Positions 35,312-43,548 of a stretch of DNA of 64,000 bases are shown here, piece after piece. The stretch's first letter is position 1; every line of letters starts with the position of its first letter. This DNA comes from Pseudomonas sp. GR 6-02. Its GTDB lineage: Bacteria > Pseudomonadota > Gammaproteobacteria > Pseudomonadales > Pseudomonadaceae. The notes under the pieces are model-generated. The model was not told the DNA's origin and searched no databases. It saw nothing but the letters and a program-made list of their open reading frames with translations. The position numbers and the translations under genes were made by a program. The DNA lies in NCBI RefSeq assembly GCF_001655615.1, contig NZ_CP011567.1, positions 6,436,346 to 6,500,345 on the forward strand. The letters are read 5' to 3'.

Positions 35312-37444
35312 CTATCGCGCATTGCGCTGGCGTCGGTTGATCAACACCAGCGCAATCGCGGTAAACACCACCACGCTGCCCATCTGCAGCCACTTTTTAT
35401 ACGGTCGCAATGCCGAGCGGACCGGGCTCAATACTTGGGTAACGTAACGCTTATCTGCATTCTGAAAATCCGGATAAGGACATCGGCGACCGAAGTTCAC
35501 CGCCCAATCCACGTACGGCCCTTCCTTCACATAGCGTTGATAGAAGGCGCTTTCTTCTTCAAGGCTGGTGTTCCACCCCGCCGCCGCACACAGAACGGCC
35601 GCAAAAGCCTGACTGGTATGGGGCAAATTATCAGCAGCGCGGCTGGCCAACGCCGTGGCGACATAACGATAGTGGTAACGCTGATCGGGCTGTGCAGCGC
35701 TGGCCTGCTGACGCCGGACTTCATCTTCAGCCACTAATGGACCCACCTTGAGCTCGCTGCTCTCAAGGCTGTAATTACCGCCGAACGTGGCGTAATCCGG
35801 CGCCATTTCGTAGCCGAGAATTTCCATCCCCCACTCGCGCATCAGCCAACCTGCGTTAAATAGAGCAGCAGCACGCTTGGTCGGCCACCAGGCAGCGTCC
35901 GCCTCCTGACGCAATTGCCCGTACGCCTTGGCCTTGTTCTGCAAATCGACGTTGTCGAAGTAAGCCGGAGCCTCATCGTAACGCTCTTCACGCAATAAAC
36001 GCCGCCCGAGCAGATTGCGCAGGCTCGCGGCCACCGGCAACGGCACATAATTGTCGCGATCCTGCTGGCTGAGCGGTGGCGGTGCCGGCACCTGGGTGTC
36101 GACGTACTGCTTGAGTTCATCGAGGGTCAGCACCCGCTCAGCCACGGTGGCCGCGTCGAACCAGTAGATGCCCTGGCTGCGATAGAGCTGATCGAAGGCC
36201 TGCAGGTAATCCCCGCGTTGCAGGGCCAGGATCGCGCTTTCACCCTCGACCCGGCACTTGGGCTGGAGCGTTTCGTAATCCCAGTCGGGCGTCCGCCGCT
36301 CGCCCCAGGATTCGTTCTGCGGGAAGGCCTGGGCGGCTTTGGCATAGGCCGCTGCGGCGGCGTTTTTGTCGCCATCACGCACCGCCAGCTTCGCCCGCAA
36401 CCACCATGCAAGGCCACCGTCACCAGCCTGTTCGAGGAAGGCTTTGGCGCTGGCGTAATCGCCCTGTTGATAATTCATCGCCGCCAGGCGATCGGCATTA
36501 TCCAGACTGCCACGGGTGCTGCTTTGCAGCAGTTTGATCAGTTTCTGTTCGTTCGGCGGTTGATCACCGAATGACCAGCCCAGCCGACTGATCAACGACG
36601 CCGTCACCAGTTGCTGCACCGCTTTGCCCTTGAGCAACCCGGCCAGTTGCTCGTCGGGCATCGCCGCCAGATCGGCCATCAACAGCTTCAGCGAGGTGTA
36701 GCCCACCGCCGAGCCGTGAAGGTTCTGCGTGGCGTAGAGTTGGATGGCGTTGTCCCAATCACCCGCGGTGCGGGCCACTCGCGCTTCTTCGCCGAGGCTG
36801 GCGACACCCAGTTCCAATGGGTCGCTGAAGCCGTCGATGCTCAGTTGACGGGTCTGCTCGAAAGCCTTGCGGGACTGAGCCAACAGGTCAGGGGTCGCGC
36901 CTGCTTCTGAACTCATGGCAAACAGCGCCCGGCCCAACGAGTACGCCGCCCAGGTGCTACGCAACGGGCGTTGTTCCGCCGGCAGCGCCAGCACTTTCTG
37001 GAAGTAGTCGGCGGCCAGGCCATGGTCACCGGCGTTGAACGCCACGGCGCCAGCCAGATAGAGTCTGTGCTCGGGCGGCAGATTCGCGCCTTGCTCTTCA
37101 ACCTGACGGGCATCGGTCAGGCTGCGCAGCTGTTTCACCAAAGCTTGTTGTTCAGGCGTCAGACCGGCCTGTTCGGCGGTATCGCGCTGATGGGTGTAAT
37201 CAGGCGCATCGCCGTAACCGTCCCCCGGAATGTTGGTGGCGGCGGTGACATTTTTCAGTCCCGCGATGGCATGCCCGAGGCGGCTGATCTCAAGGTTGAA
37301 GTTGCCTTCCGGCAGTTCCGCCAGCGACTGGCCACGGTTGTCGAGCAGGCGCATGGGGAAGTCCGGCCCGCAGGCCAGCGCCGAACCCAATGGCAGGCTG
37401 AGGCTCAGGCAAAGCACATGGCGGGGCCAGTTACGGGTAAACAT
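35312..37444 (-). CDS. Exported TPR-like repeat protein, unknown function
   Basis: 710 residues from ATG 37444, 5 bases after AAGGAGG. Signal peptide MFTRNWPRHVLCLSLSLPLGSALA, then CGPDFPMRLLDNRG. The body is helical, with TPR/Sel1-like stretches (RLYLAGAVAFNAGDHGLAADYFQKVLAL; NYQQGDYASAKAFLEQAGDG). A C-terminal membrane helix (MGSVVVFTAIALVLI) precedes RRQRNAR, so it is anchored with the repeats outside. Overlaps the end of the DUF3142 gene by 14 bases, so both are one operon. I cannot name a function; a scaffold in the periplasm is likely. Confidence 0.75.
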   Translation of the reverse strand: MFTRNWPRHVLCLSLSLPLGSALACGPDFPMRLLDNRGQSLAELPEGNFNLEISRLGHAIAGLKNVTAATNIPGDGYGDAPDYTHQRDTAEQAGLTPEQQALVKQLRSLTDARQVEEQGANLPPEHRLYLAGAVAFNAGDHGLAADYFQKVLALPAEQRPLRSTWAAYSLGRALFAMSSEAGATPDLLAQSRKAFEQTRQLSIDGFSDPLELGVASLGEEARVARTAGDWDNAIQLYATQNLHGSAVGYTSLKLLMADLAAMPDEQLAGLLKGKAVQQLVTASLISRLGWSFGDQPPNEQKLIKLLQSSTRGSLDNADRLAAMNYQQGDYASAKAFLEQAGDGGLAWWLRAKLAVRDGDKNAAAAAYAKAAQAFPQNESWGERRTPDWDYETLQPKCRVEGESAILALQRGDYLQAFDQLYRSQGIYWFDAATVAERVLTLDELKQYVDTQVPAPPPLSQQDRDNYVPLPVAASLRNLLGRRLLREERYDEAPAYFDNVDLQNKAKAYGQLRQEADAAWWPTKRAAALFNAGWLMREWGMEILGYEMAPDYATFGGNYSLESSELKVGPLVAEDEVRRQQASAAQPDQRYHYRYVATALASRAADNLPHTSQAFAAVLCAAAGWNTSLEEESAFYQRYVKEGPYVDWAVNFGRRCPYPDFQNADKRYVTQVLSPVRSALRPYKKWLQMGSVVVFTAIALVLINRRQRNAR

Positions 37445-38639
37445 TCGAACCTCCTTGATCAATGTGTGCGCAGCGAGCCCAACCGATAGCGCGCTGCCCG
37501 CCGGCCGGGATTCGACCGTCACGCAGGCGGATGAAGGTAAGCAGATCCGGGCGCTGTTGCAACGCATAACCGGCCAGCGCATCGGCGCCCTCGCAGCCCT
37601 GCACCGCCAGCGTCAGACGTTCGGGCCAGGCACTGTCGAGGTTGCCTTGGTTGCTGAGGCTGATGTCGTAGAGGCCGTCCTGCGCCGAGAGTTTCAGCCC
37701 CACATGACTGTCGAGCGTATCGCCGCGCGCCACAGCGCCCAGCGTCGTCAGGCTCCAGGCCCTGCGATCATTGGCCAGGGGCAGGCGAAACCAGATCAGC
37801 CCGGCCAGACGGGCCGGTGGATCGGCGCGCAACTCGGCGCCGAGCTTGCTCAGTTGCTGCGGGTCTGCCAGCAACTCCCGACGTTCGCCGCCTTGCTCGA
37901 TGGGCACTTCGCTTTCCACGACCGGCGCGCCCCCGGCCCCCGGCAACAGCGCCACGCCATAAGCCGGCAGCGCCAGATAAAACGGTTTCGATGTGTTGCG
38001 ACTCCAGGCCCTGGCCCACTGCCGTGTCTGATCCGGGTCGAACAGCCCACGCCGTGGATCGCTCACCGCGTGCACCTGCAACACGCTGCTGTCGACCGTT
38101 GCCAGCAACGCCGGCAATTCAGAACTGTCGAGCCAGGCCGGCAACGCGGTGATGCTCAGTGGCAAGGACGCCGGCAGAACACCACGCAAATGGGTGAGGA
38201 ATTCGCGGTAGGCCGGTAACCGGGCGTTGCCCGCATCGTGGTCGATTTCCACGCCGGACAGGGTCAGCCCCTGCCCTTGCCAATCGCTGAGCACCTGCTG
38301 GATCTGCGCCGTGACCTGGTCCCGGTCCAGCCCGTTGAGCTGACCATCCAGACGAACCACCGCAATCAGCGGTCGGCCATCACGCTTGAGCAGCGCCGGA
38401 TCGATCCGCGCCCGGCTCCAGCCAGACTGTGGAAATGCCTGCAAGGCCAGCACGCGCAAGGTCGAGAAATCGGTGTGGCTGTCGCGCAGCGCGGCGTCAT
38501 GGGCTGGCGTCCATAGCCGTTGCCAGACATAGAGTTGCTGATCGAGCGGCGGCGCGTCCGGTTGCTCGCAACCGTTGAGCAACATCAATGCGCCAAGCAA
38601 GGCCGACAAGCGAATGAAAAACACAATGCCCACCCTCAT
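37431..38639 (-). CDS. DUF3142 lipoprotein
   Basis: 402 residues. N-terminal lipoprotein signal with lipobox LLNGC (Cys near residue 24). The body looks like a TIM-barrel (glycosyl-hydrolase-like) with LTLSGVEIDHDAGNARLPAYREFL, where ExDxD may be acidic active-site residues, and SLPLSITALPAWL. DUF3142 function is unknown. Operon partner of the downstream TPR protein. The start at 38639 abuts REP DNA. Confidence 0.78.
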   Translation of the reverse strand: MRVGIVFFIRLSALLGALMLLNGCEQPDAPPLDQQLYVWQRLWTPAHDAALRDSHTDFSTLRVLALQAFPQSGWSRARIDPALLKRDGRPLIAVVRLDGQLNGLDRDQVTAQIQQVLSDWQGQGLTLSGVEIDHDAGNARLPAYREFLTHLRGVLPASLPLSITALPAWLDSSELPALLATVDSSVLQVHAVSDPRRGLFDPDQTRQWARAWSRNTSKPFYLALPAYGVALLPGAGGAPVVESEVPIEQGGERRELLADPQQLSKLGAELRADPPARLAGLIWFRLPLANDRRAWSLTTLGAVARGDTLDSHVGLKLSAQDGLYDISLSNQGNLDSAWPERLTLAVQGCEGADALAGYALQQRPDLLTFIRLRDGRIPAGGQRAIGWARCAHIDQGGSNVYP

Positions 38640-38643
38640 CCTC

Positions 38644-38765
38644 TGTGGCGAGGGAGCTTGCTCCCGCTCGACTGCGCAGCAGTCGCAAAATGCAGCCCAT
38701 GTGGTGTGTCTGATGATATGAAGGGGCTGCTTCGCAGCCCAGCGGGAGCAAGCTCCCTCGCCACA
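38644..38765. repeat. REP inverted pair (BIME) upstream of the DUF3142 operon
   Basis: TGTGGCGAGGGAGCTTGCTCCCGCT (38644-38668) is exactly repeated in inverted orientation at 38741-38765. About 70 bases lie between, with a smaller GGGCTGC/GCAGCCC hairpin. Typical fluorescens-group REP doublet. Confidence 0.9.
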
Positions 38766-38866
38766 ATTGATCGGTTACGAATTCCCGGCAGCCTACTCAG
38801 CTATCGGCTTGCAGGCAATGATCACCTGATTCTTCGCCACCACTGCGTCCAGCGCCTGAATGCTTT

Positions 38867-38898
38867 TGTGGGAGCGAGCGGGCTTGCTCGCTCCCACA
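38867..38898. repeat. Single REP palindrome downstream of the DUF6124-type gene
   Basis: TGTGGGAGCGAGCGGGCTTGCTCGCTCCCACA, a near-perfect palindrome and the canonical REP core, 5 bases before the stop of the gene at 38903. Confidence 0.9.
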
Positions 38899-38902
38899 TT
38901 GT

Positions 38903-39280
38903 TCAGCTGTGTGGCGCAGGTTTCGGGATGGCAAGGTTATCCAGCATCCGGTTCACCGCCAGTTCCGCCAGCATGACGATCTGTTGAATCGCCATCGCCG
39001 TATGCCGGTGCGGCCCTTGCAGATACCCCGCAAAATCACTCGCCATCACACTGGCCTGGGCCAACGATTCACAGGTGTGGGCCAACAGGTCTTCGTCTTT
39101 GATATCCGGCGCAACCATAAACATCGTGCTCGGCTTGCGGGCCGCGGGGGATTTGAGGGCGGAGGGGTTGAGGTAGTGATCGAGCGCGCGCTCGGCGGCT
39201 TCGTTGAGCTTTTTTGAATCGAGGGATTCGTAGGGGGAAACGTCGTCGGTTTCCGGGGGATTCGGTGTGGCTTTGAACAT
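38903..39280 (-). CDS. Small Pseudomonas-specific protein, DUF6124 type
   Basis: 125 residues, soluble and helical. Begins MFKATPNPPETDDVSPYESL, continues KKLNEAAERALDHYL and ends with IQQIVMLAELAVNRMLDNLAIPKP. This N-terminus is common to a multi-copy family of short pseudomonad proteins often found beside REP sequences. Function unknown. REP elements flank it on both sides. Confidence 0.72.
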   Translation of the reverse strand: MFKATPNPPETDDVSPYESLDSKKLNEAAERALDHYLNPSALKSPAARKPSTMFMVAPDIKDEDLLAHTCESLAQASVMASDFAGYLQGPHRHTAMAIQQIVMLAELAVNRMLDNLAIPKPAPHS

Positions 39281-39711
39281 GGTGAAACTCCATTCGAGAA
39301 CTGGAGTTCGCCAACACTGCGACCAAGCAGAAGGGTGGCGAACCGTACGCGGGTTGGTCGACCAGGGAATGGAACCCGGCAGGGCCTAAGCCCTCCCACG
39401 CACAGCTCGCCATGAAGCAAGCACAAAAGTGCGCCATTCTAAACCTGAGCGACCAAACCCGATCACTGAATTTGCAGTGACTCCCAAAGCCTATCCCTCG
39501 GACTTCTGATACGACAACCGCTAGAACTTGTCGGATTTGTCCTTCAGAACAGCCAAATTTGTAGGATGTTCGCAAATATTTTCAGGCCAGCCGAGATCGA
39601 ATGTGGGAGCGGGCTTGCTCGCGAAGGCTGTTTAACATTCAACGTGGAAGTTGTCTGAGACACCGCTTTCGCGAGTAAGCCACAGGGGATTTTCTCTGTT
39701 GTCTGGTTCAG
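39281..39711. other. Non-coding stretch with one REP pair
   Basis: 431 bases with no credible gene. It holds the upstream region of the DUF6124-type gene and, at 39602-39690, a REP core (TGTGGGAGCGGGCTTGCTCGCGAAGG) facing a degenerate partner (CGCTTTCGCGAGTAAGCCACAGGGG). Nothing else recognised. Confidence 0.65.
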
Positions 39712-41742
39712 TTACAGATCCAACACCAACGGCTGCGAACCCTGCGCCGGCACCGCACAACAAATCAGCACCTCACCCGCATCGGGAGCCTCCGCCGGAG
39801 GCTGTGGATAATTCACCTCTCCGCTGATCAACCGGGTTTTGCAGGTCCCGCAGGAACCGCCGCGGCAACTGAATTCCGGGCGCAAGCCACGGCTCTCCGC
39901 CAACTCCAGCAAACTGCCGCCGTCCGGCTGCCAACGCGCTTCTTTGGCAGAGCGCTGGAACACGACGGGCACCGAAACGGTAGCGGCCGGCAATTGCTCG
40001 ATGACCACCGCGTCCGGGTCCGGCTTGCGACGCAGCGTCGACGGGCCAAAGGTTTCGGCATGAATCCTTGAATCAGGGACATCCAGATCCCGCAGGCTGT
40101 CGTACAGCCCCTGGGTAAAACTTCCCGGACCGCACAGGACAAAATCCACTTGGTCGTAGTCCTCCACCTCAAGAGTGGTCTTGAGCAAGTCGGCGTCGAT
40201 GCGCCCTGTCAGGTCGTAATCTTCACCCTCACGGGCATCGGCCTCCGGCTGACTGAGCAAACGCAGCACCCGCACCTCATCACCGAGGCCGTCGAGCAGG
40301 CGATCCAGCTCAGGGCGAAACGGTTGATCGGCCAAGGTCCGCGAGCTCTGGAAGAACCACACAGGACGGATGCGCCGCGTGCGCAGGCCTTGATAAACCA
40401 CCTCCCGCAGCATCGACAGCAGCGGCGTGATCCCCACGCCGGCAGCCAATAGCACCAGCGGCCGACGCTCATTCGGCGCCACGGTGAAATGCCCTTGAGG
40501 CGAGCGGGCTTCAAGCACATCGCCGACACGAATCTGCTCATGCAGGTGCGAGGACACCAGGCCTTCACGCTTCACGCTGATGCGGAAAAAGTCATCGGAT
40601 GGCGCGCTCGACAGGCTGTACGTGCGGATGTGCACATCGCCTGCGATGTTGAACCGCAAGGGCAAATGTTGCCCGGCTTGAAACACCGGCAACCCGGCGC
40701 CATCGGCAGGCTCCAGATAGATTGAACGGATGTTGTGGCTCTCCCGCTCGATGCGCGTCACTCGCAGCGGCCGCCAGCGATCCCCCAGCGCCTGGGCTTG
40801 CAGGCGTGCATTTGCCTGCGCCCAGGTTCCGGTCAGCAAACTGGTGGGCGACACACCGTCAAAGCGCCAGCGCAAGGCCAATGCCGCGGGCCGACGCACC
40901 GCGTGCTCCACCTCGAATGTCCACAGCCGCTCGGCCCCTTGAAAGGCTTCGATCTGCGGGCCTTCGAGGATGACTTGCGTGCGACCGCTGAGGTGCAGGA
41001 GGTCGCCCGACTCGAAATCGATGAACAACAAACCGGCCCGAGGGTTGATCAGCAGGTTGCCCAAGGTATTGAAGAACAGGTTACCGGCGAAGTCCGGGAT
41101 GGTCAGTCGATTGCCCTCTATCTGGACGAAACCGGCCTGGCCGCCCCGATGAGAAACGTCCACCGAGCGTTGGCCATCGACGTCCACATAGCTGGCGACA
41201 AAGAAGGTATCGGCGCTGGCAATCATGGCTTTGGCCGCGTCATCCAGCTCATTGAGATGCTGCGCAACACGGGTCGCCGGATCCGCCAATGGCACCGAGC
41301 GAAACTGGCGCAATTGAATGTATTGCGGGCAATTGCCGAAGGATTGCTCCACCGTCACCTCGAAGCCGCTCGCCGTTACAGCGCCGACTCGACCATTGAG
41401 ACGGTTGCGACGTCGGGTGTGCAGCTCGATACCGAGCAGACCGATCGCCGCCCCGTCTTGCAGTTGTGCAGGATCGTCGCGACCGGGCAGGCTGCCGATC
41501 TGCAACAGCCCGGGCTCGGGGGACTTCGCAAAGCCCGGCGCCCCTTCAAGAATGCTCGCCCAAGGGTTGCCGTCGGCATCCACCGCGCCGTACAGCATGA
41601 ACGGCAGTTGCTGATAGAACGTGCGGTGCTGGTCCGGCATCTCGCCGCGAATCACCCTACGACCCAATGCGTCCATTCGCTCCGCGACACCCACGTGGGC
41701 TTGCAACTGTTTCTCGCCTGCATGCCAAGGTGAACGTTCCAT
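39712..41742 (-). CDS. PNPOx-like / ferredoxin reductase / 2Fe-2S fusion oxidoreductase
   Basis: 676 residues from ATG 41742, behind GGGGAGAAG. Three parts: a pyridoxamine-phosphate-oxidase-like FMN-binding split barrel (about 30-310; FFVASYVDVDGQRSVDVSHRGG), a flavodoxin/ferredoxin reductase module (RTYSLSSAP for FAD, PLVLLAAGVGITPLLSML and FVLCGPGSF for NAD(P)H), and a C-terminal plant-type ferredoxin (FSCRGGSCGTCKTRLISGEV plus a later CC). It can pass electrons from NAD(P)H through flavin to a 2Fe-2S cluster and perhaps to FMN or an outside acceptor. Substrate unknown. Downstream of the GST gene region on the same strand. Confidence 0.88.
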   Translation of the reverse strand: MERSPWHAGEKQLQAHVGVAERMDALGRRVIRGEMPDQHRTFYQQLPFMLYGAVDADGNPWASILEGAPGFAKSPEPGLLQIGSLPGRDDPAQLQDGAAIGLLGIELHTRRRNRLNGRVGAVTASGFEVTVEQSFGNCPQYIQLRQFRSVPLADPATRVAQHLNELDDAAKAMIASADTFFVASYVDVDGQRSVDVSHRGGQAGFVQIEGNRLTIPDFAGNLFFNTLGNLLINPRAGLLFIDFESGDLLHLSGRTQVILEGPQIEAFQGAERLWTFEVEHAVRRPAALALRWRFDGVSPTSLLTGTWAQANARLQAQALGDRWRPLRVTRIERESHNIRSIYLEPADGAGLPVFQAGQHLPLRFNIAGDVHIRTYSLSSAPSDDFFRISVKREGLVSSHLHEQIRVGDVLEARSPQGHFTVAPNERRPLVLLAAGVGITPLLSMLREVVYQGLRTRRIRPVWFFQSSRTLADQPFRPELDRLLDGLGDEVRVLRLLSQPEADAREGEDYDLTGRIDADLLKTTLEVEDYDQVDFVLCGPGSFTQGLYDSLRDLDVPDSRIHAETFGPSTLRRKPDPDAVVIEQLPAATVSVPVVFQRSAKEARWQPDGGSLLELAESRGLRPEFSCRGGSCGTCKTRLISGEVNYPQPPAEAPDAGEVLICCAVPAQGSQPLVLDL

Positions 41743-41805
41743 AACGGCTTCTCCCCTGCGCTCATTGCGCAATAAGAACGGCCCGACTGAATAGGGCCGT
41801 GAACA

Positions 41806-42432
41806 TCAGGCAGTTTTTTGCAAACCGGCGATGGTGCGCGGCATGCCGACAAACCCTGGCAAGGCTTCAACGCGCGCCAGCCAGGCTCGGATGTTGGCGT
41901 AGTCATCCAGCGACACATTGCCTTCCGGAGCATGGGCGATGTAGCTGTAAGCGGCGATGTCGGCGATGGTCGGCTCGCTACCGGCCAGATAGGCCGTTGC
42001 GCCCAGTTCCTGATCGATCACTTTGAGCCAAGTGTGAGAATAGGCAATCACCTCTTCAGCGTTGTAAGGCGCACCAAATACAGTGATCAGCCTTGCCCTG
42101 CCGGGGCCAAAGGCAATCGGCCCGGCGGCGACCGACAACCAGCGCTGAACCTTGGCTGCACCGACCGGATCGGTTGGCAGCCAGCGACCGTTGCCATATT
42201 TTTGCGCAAGGTAGACCAGGATCGCGTTGGAGTCGGCCAGCACCATGCCTTGATCCTCAATCACCGGAACCTGACCAAACGGGTTGAGCGCAAGAAAATC
42301 CGCTTGTTTGTGTGCGCCCTTGGCCAGATCGACGAAGATCAGCTCGGTCGGCAGTTGCAACAACGACAGCATCAGCTCTACACGGTGAGCATGGCCGGAA
42401 CGGGGGAAGTTGTAGAGTTTGATGGCTTGCAT
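41806..42432 (-). CDS. Glutathione S-transferase family protein
   Basis: 208 residues from ATG 42432 ([20 protein letters not shown]), with GGAG 7 bases upstream. Thioredoxin-like N-terminal domain with [11 protein letters not shown] and [15 protein letters not shown], then an all-alpha C-terminal domain ([21 protein letters not shown]). Ser12 in the PRSGHAHR motif is the likely catalytic residue. Conjugates glutathione to electrophiles; substrate unknown. 63 bp upstream of the oxidoreductase start and probably co-transcribed; the LysR gene upstream may control both. Confidence 0.9.
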   Translation of the reverse strand: MQAIKLYNFPRSGHAHRVELMLSLLQLPTELIFVDLAKGAHKQADFLALNPFGQVPVIEDQGMVLADSNAILVYLAQKYGNGRWLPTDPVGAAKVQRWLSVAAGPIAFGPGRARLITVFGAPYNAEEVIAYSHTWLKVIDQELGATAYLAGSEPTIADIAAYSYIAHAPEGNVSLDDYANIRAWLARVEALPGFVGMPRTIAGLQKTA

Positions 42433-42563
42433 GGTCGACTCCGCTGGGTGGTGGCGCCGCTCAGGAAAGATCAGCGCCGATGGAGCGCAATCTTCCATCC
42501 ACAACCAAAGCAACAGAATAACCACCAAACGCAATCCATTATTTCATCCAGTGCAATAAACCT

Positions 42564-43466
42564 TCAGCCGTGCAGGGCCGGGTGTTCGCGCAGCCCCTTT
42601 ACCGCAAAGTCCACAAAACTGCGAACCCGCGTCGGGGCCTTGCGCCCACCCTGGTAGACCACATGAATGGGCAATGGCGGCAGTTCGAAGTCGGCCAGGA
42701 CGATTTCCAGCTCACCGGTGGCGATCTTGCTCGCCACTTGATACGACAGGACTCGGGTCAACCCCAGGCCCATGGCGGCGGCAGTGATCGCCGCTTGATT
42801 GGCAGAGACCACAAGACGTGGCTCCGGACGAACACTGATCGGCTCTCCCGCCTCAAGGAACGGCCAGCTTCTGGGCTGCCCGATGGACGAGGTAGCGATG
42901 ATCGGGGCGCGGCTCAAGTCTGCCGGATGCCGAGGCCGACCATGATCAGTCAGGAATCCAGGGGAAGCGCAGATCACCCGCCGCACTTCGCCCACTCGAA
43001 TTGCGTGCTGATTGCTGTCAGGCAATTCACCGATACGCACGGCCACATCGATGCCCTCCTCGACCATGCTCACCACCCGGTCGACCAGTACAGCGTTGAT
43101 GCTGACTTCAGGAAATTGAGTCAGGTAACCGACCATGAGCGGCGTGACGAACAAATCGCCGAACAATACCGGTGCCGTGATCGTCAGTTGCCCACGGGGC
43201 TGGGCATGGCTCCCGGCGGCCGAATCCTCGGCTTCCTGCACCTCGGCGAGAATTCTCCGACAGTCCTCCAGATAACGCTGGCCCGCCTCGCTCAAATGCA
43301 CGCTACGGGTGGTGCGCGTCAGCAACTGAGTGCCAATGCGCTGCTCAAGCGCCGCCACTGCCCGGGTAACGCTGGCCGCCGACATCCCCAAGCGCCGCGC
43401 CGCCGCCGAGAAACCCTGGTCCTGGGCGACAGCGGCGAAGACCTGCATTTCCTGGAATCGGTCCAT
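42564..43466 (-). CDS. LysR family transcriptional regulator
   Basis: 300 residues from ATG 43466 (MDRFQEMQVFAAVAQDQGF). N-terminal winged helix-turn-helix (FSAAARRLGMSAASVTRAVAALEQRIGTQLLTRTTRSV) and a C-terminal substrate-binding domain of the CrgA-like subgroup (GQLTITAPVLFGDLFVTPL). Same strand as the GST and oxidoreductase genes that follow it, so they may be its targets. Effector unknown. It lies right after the glmS terminator. Confidence 0.92.
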   Translation of the reverse strand: MDRFQEMQVFAAVAQDQGFSAAARRLGMSAASVTRAVAALEQRIGTQLLTRTTRSVHLSEAGQRYLEDCRRILAEVQEAEDSAAGSHAQPRGQLTITAPVLFGDLFVTPLMVGYLTQFPEVSINAVLVDRVVSMVEEGIDVAVRIGELPDSNQHAIRVGEVRRVICASPGFLTDHGRPRHPADLSRAPIIATSSIGQPRSWPFLEAGEPISVRPEPRLVVSANQAAITAAAMGLGLTRVLSYQVASKIATGELEIVLADFELPPLPIHVVYQGGRKAPTRVRSFVDFAVKGLREHPALHG

Positions 43467-43490
43467 CGGGTATGTCCTTCGTTCAGGTAA

Positions 43491-43520
43491 AAAAAATCGC
43501 AACCGTAGGCTGCGATTTTT
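43491..43520. terminator. Terminator of glmS
   Basis: AAAAATCGCA / TGCGATTTTT arms (43492-43501 and 43511-43520) with a 9-nt loop, giving a T run on either strand. It follows the glmS stop by 26 bases. Confidence 0.85.
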
Positions 43521-43548
43521 ATTGGTTCGATCACCTGTGGATAACTTA
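43521..43548. other. Unoccupied attTn7 site downstream of glmS
   Basis: Tn7 inserts about 25 bp past the glmS stop codon, reading the conserved 3' end of glmS, here encoding [11 protein letters not shown]. The stop is 43546-43548, so the expected insertion point is near 43521, at the base of the glmS terminator. No Tn7 end or transposase is present. A DnaA box (43536-43544) lies in the same interval. Confidence 0.75.

Noticed and set aside
38644..39690. CRISPR-like array from repeated palindromes
   Set aside because: Copies are irregularly spaced, inverted relative to each other and match REP cores; there are no cas genes.
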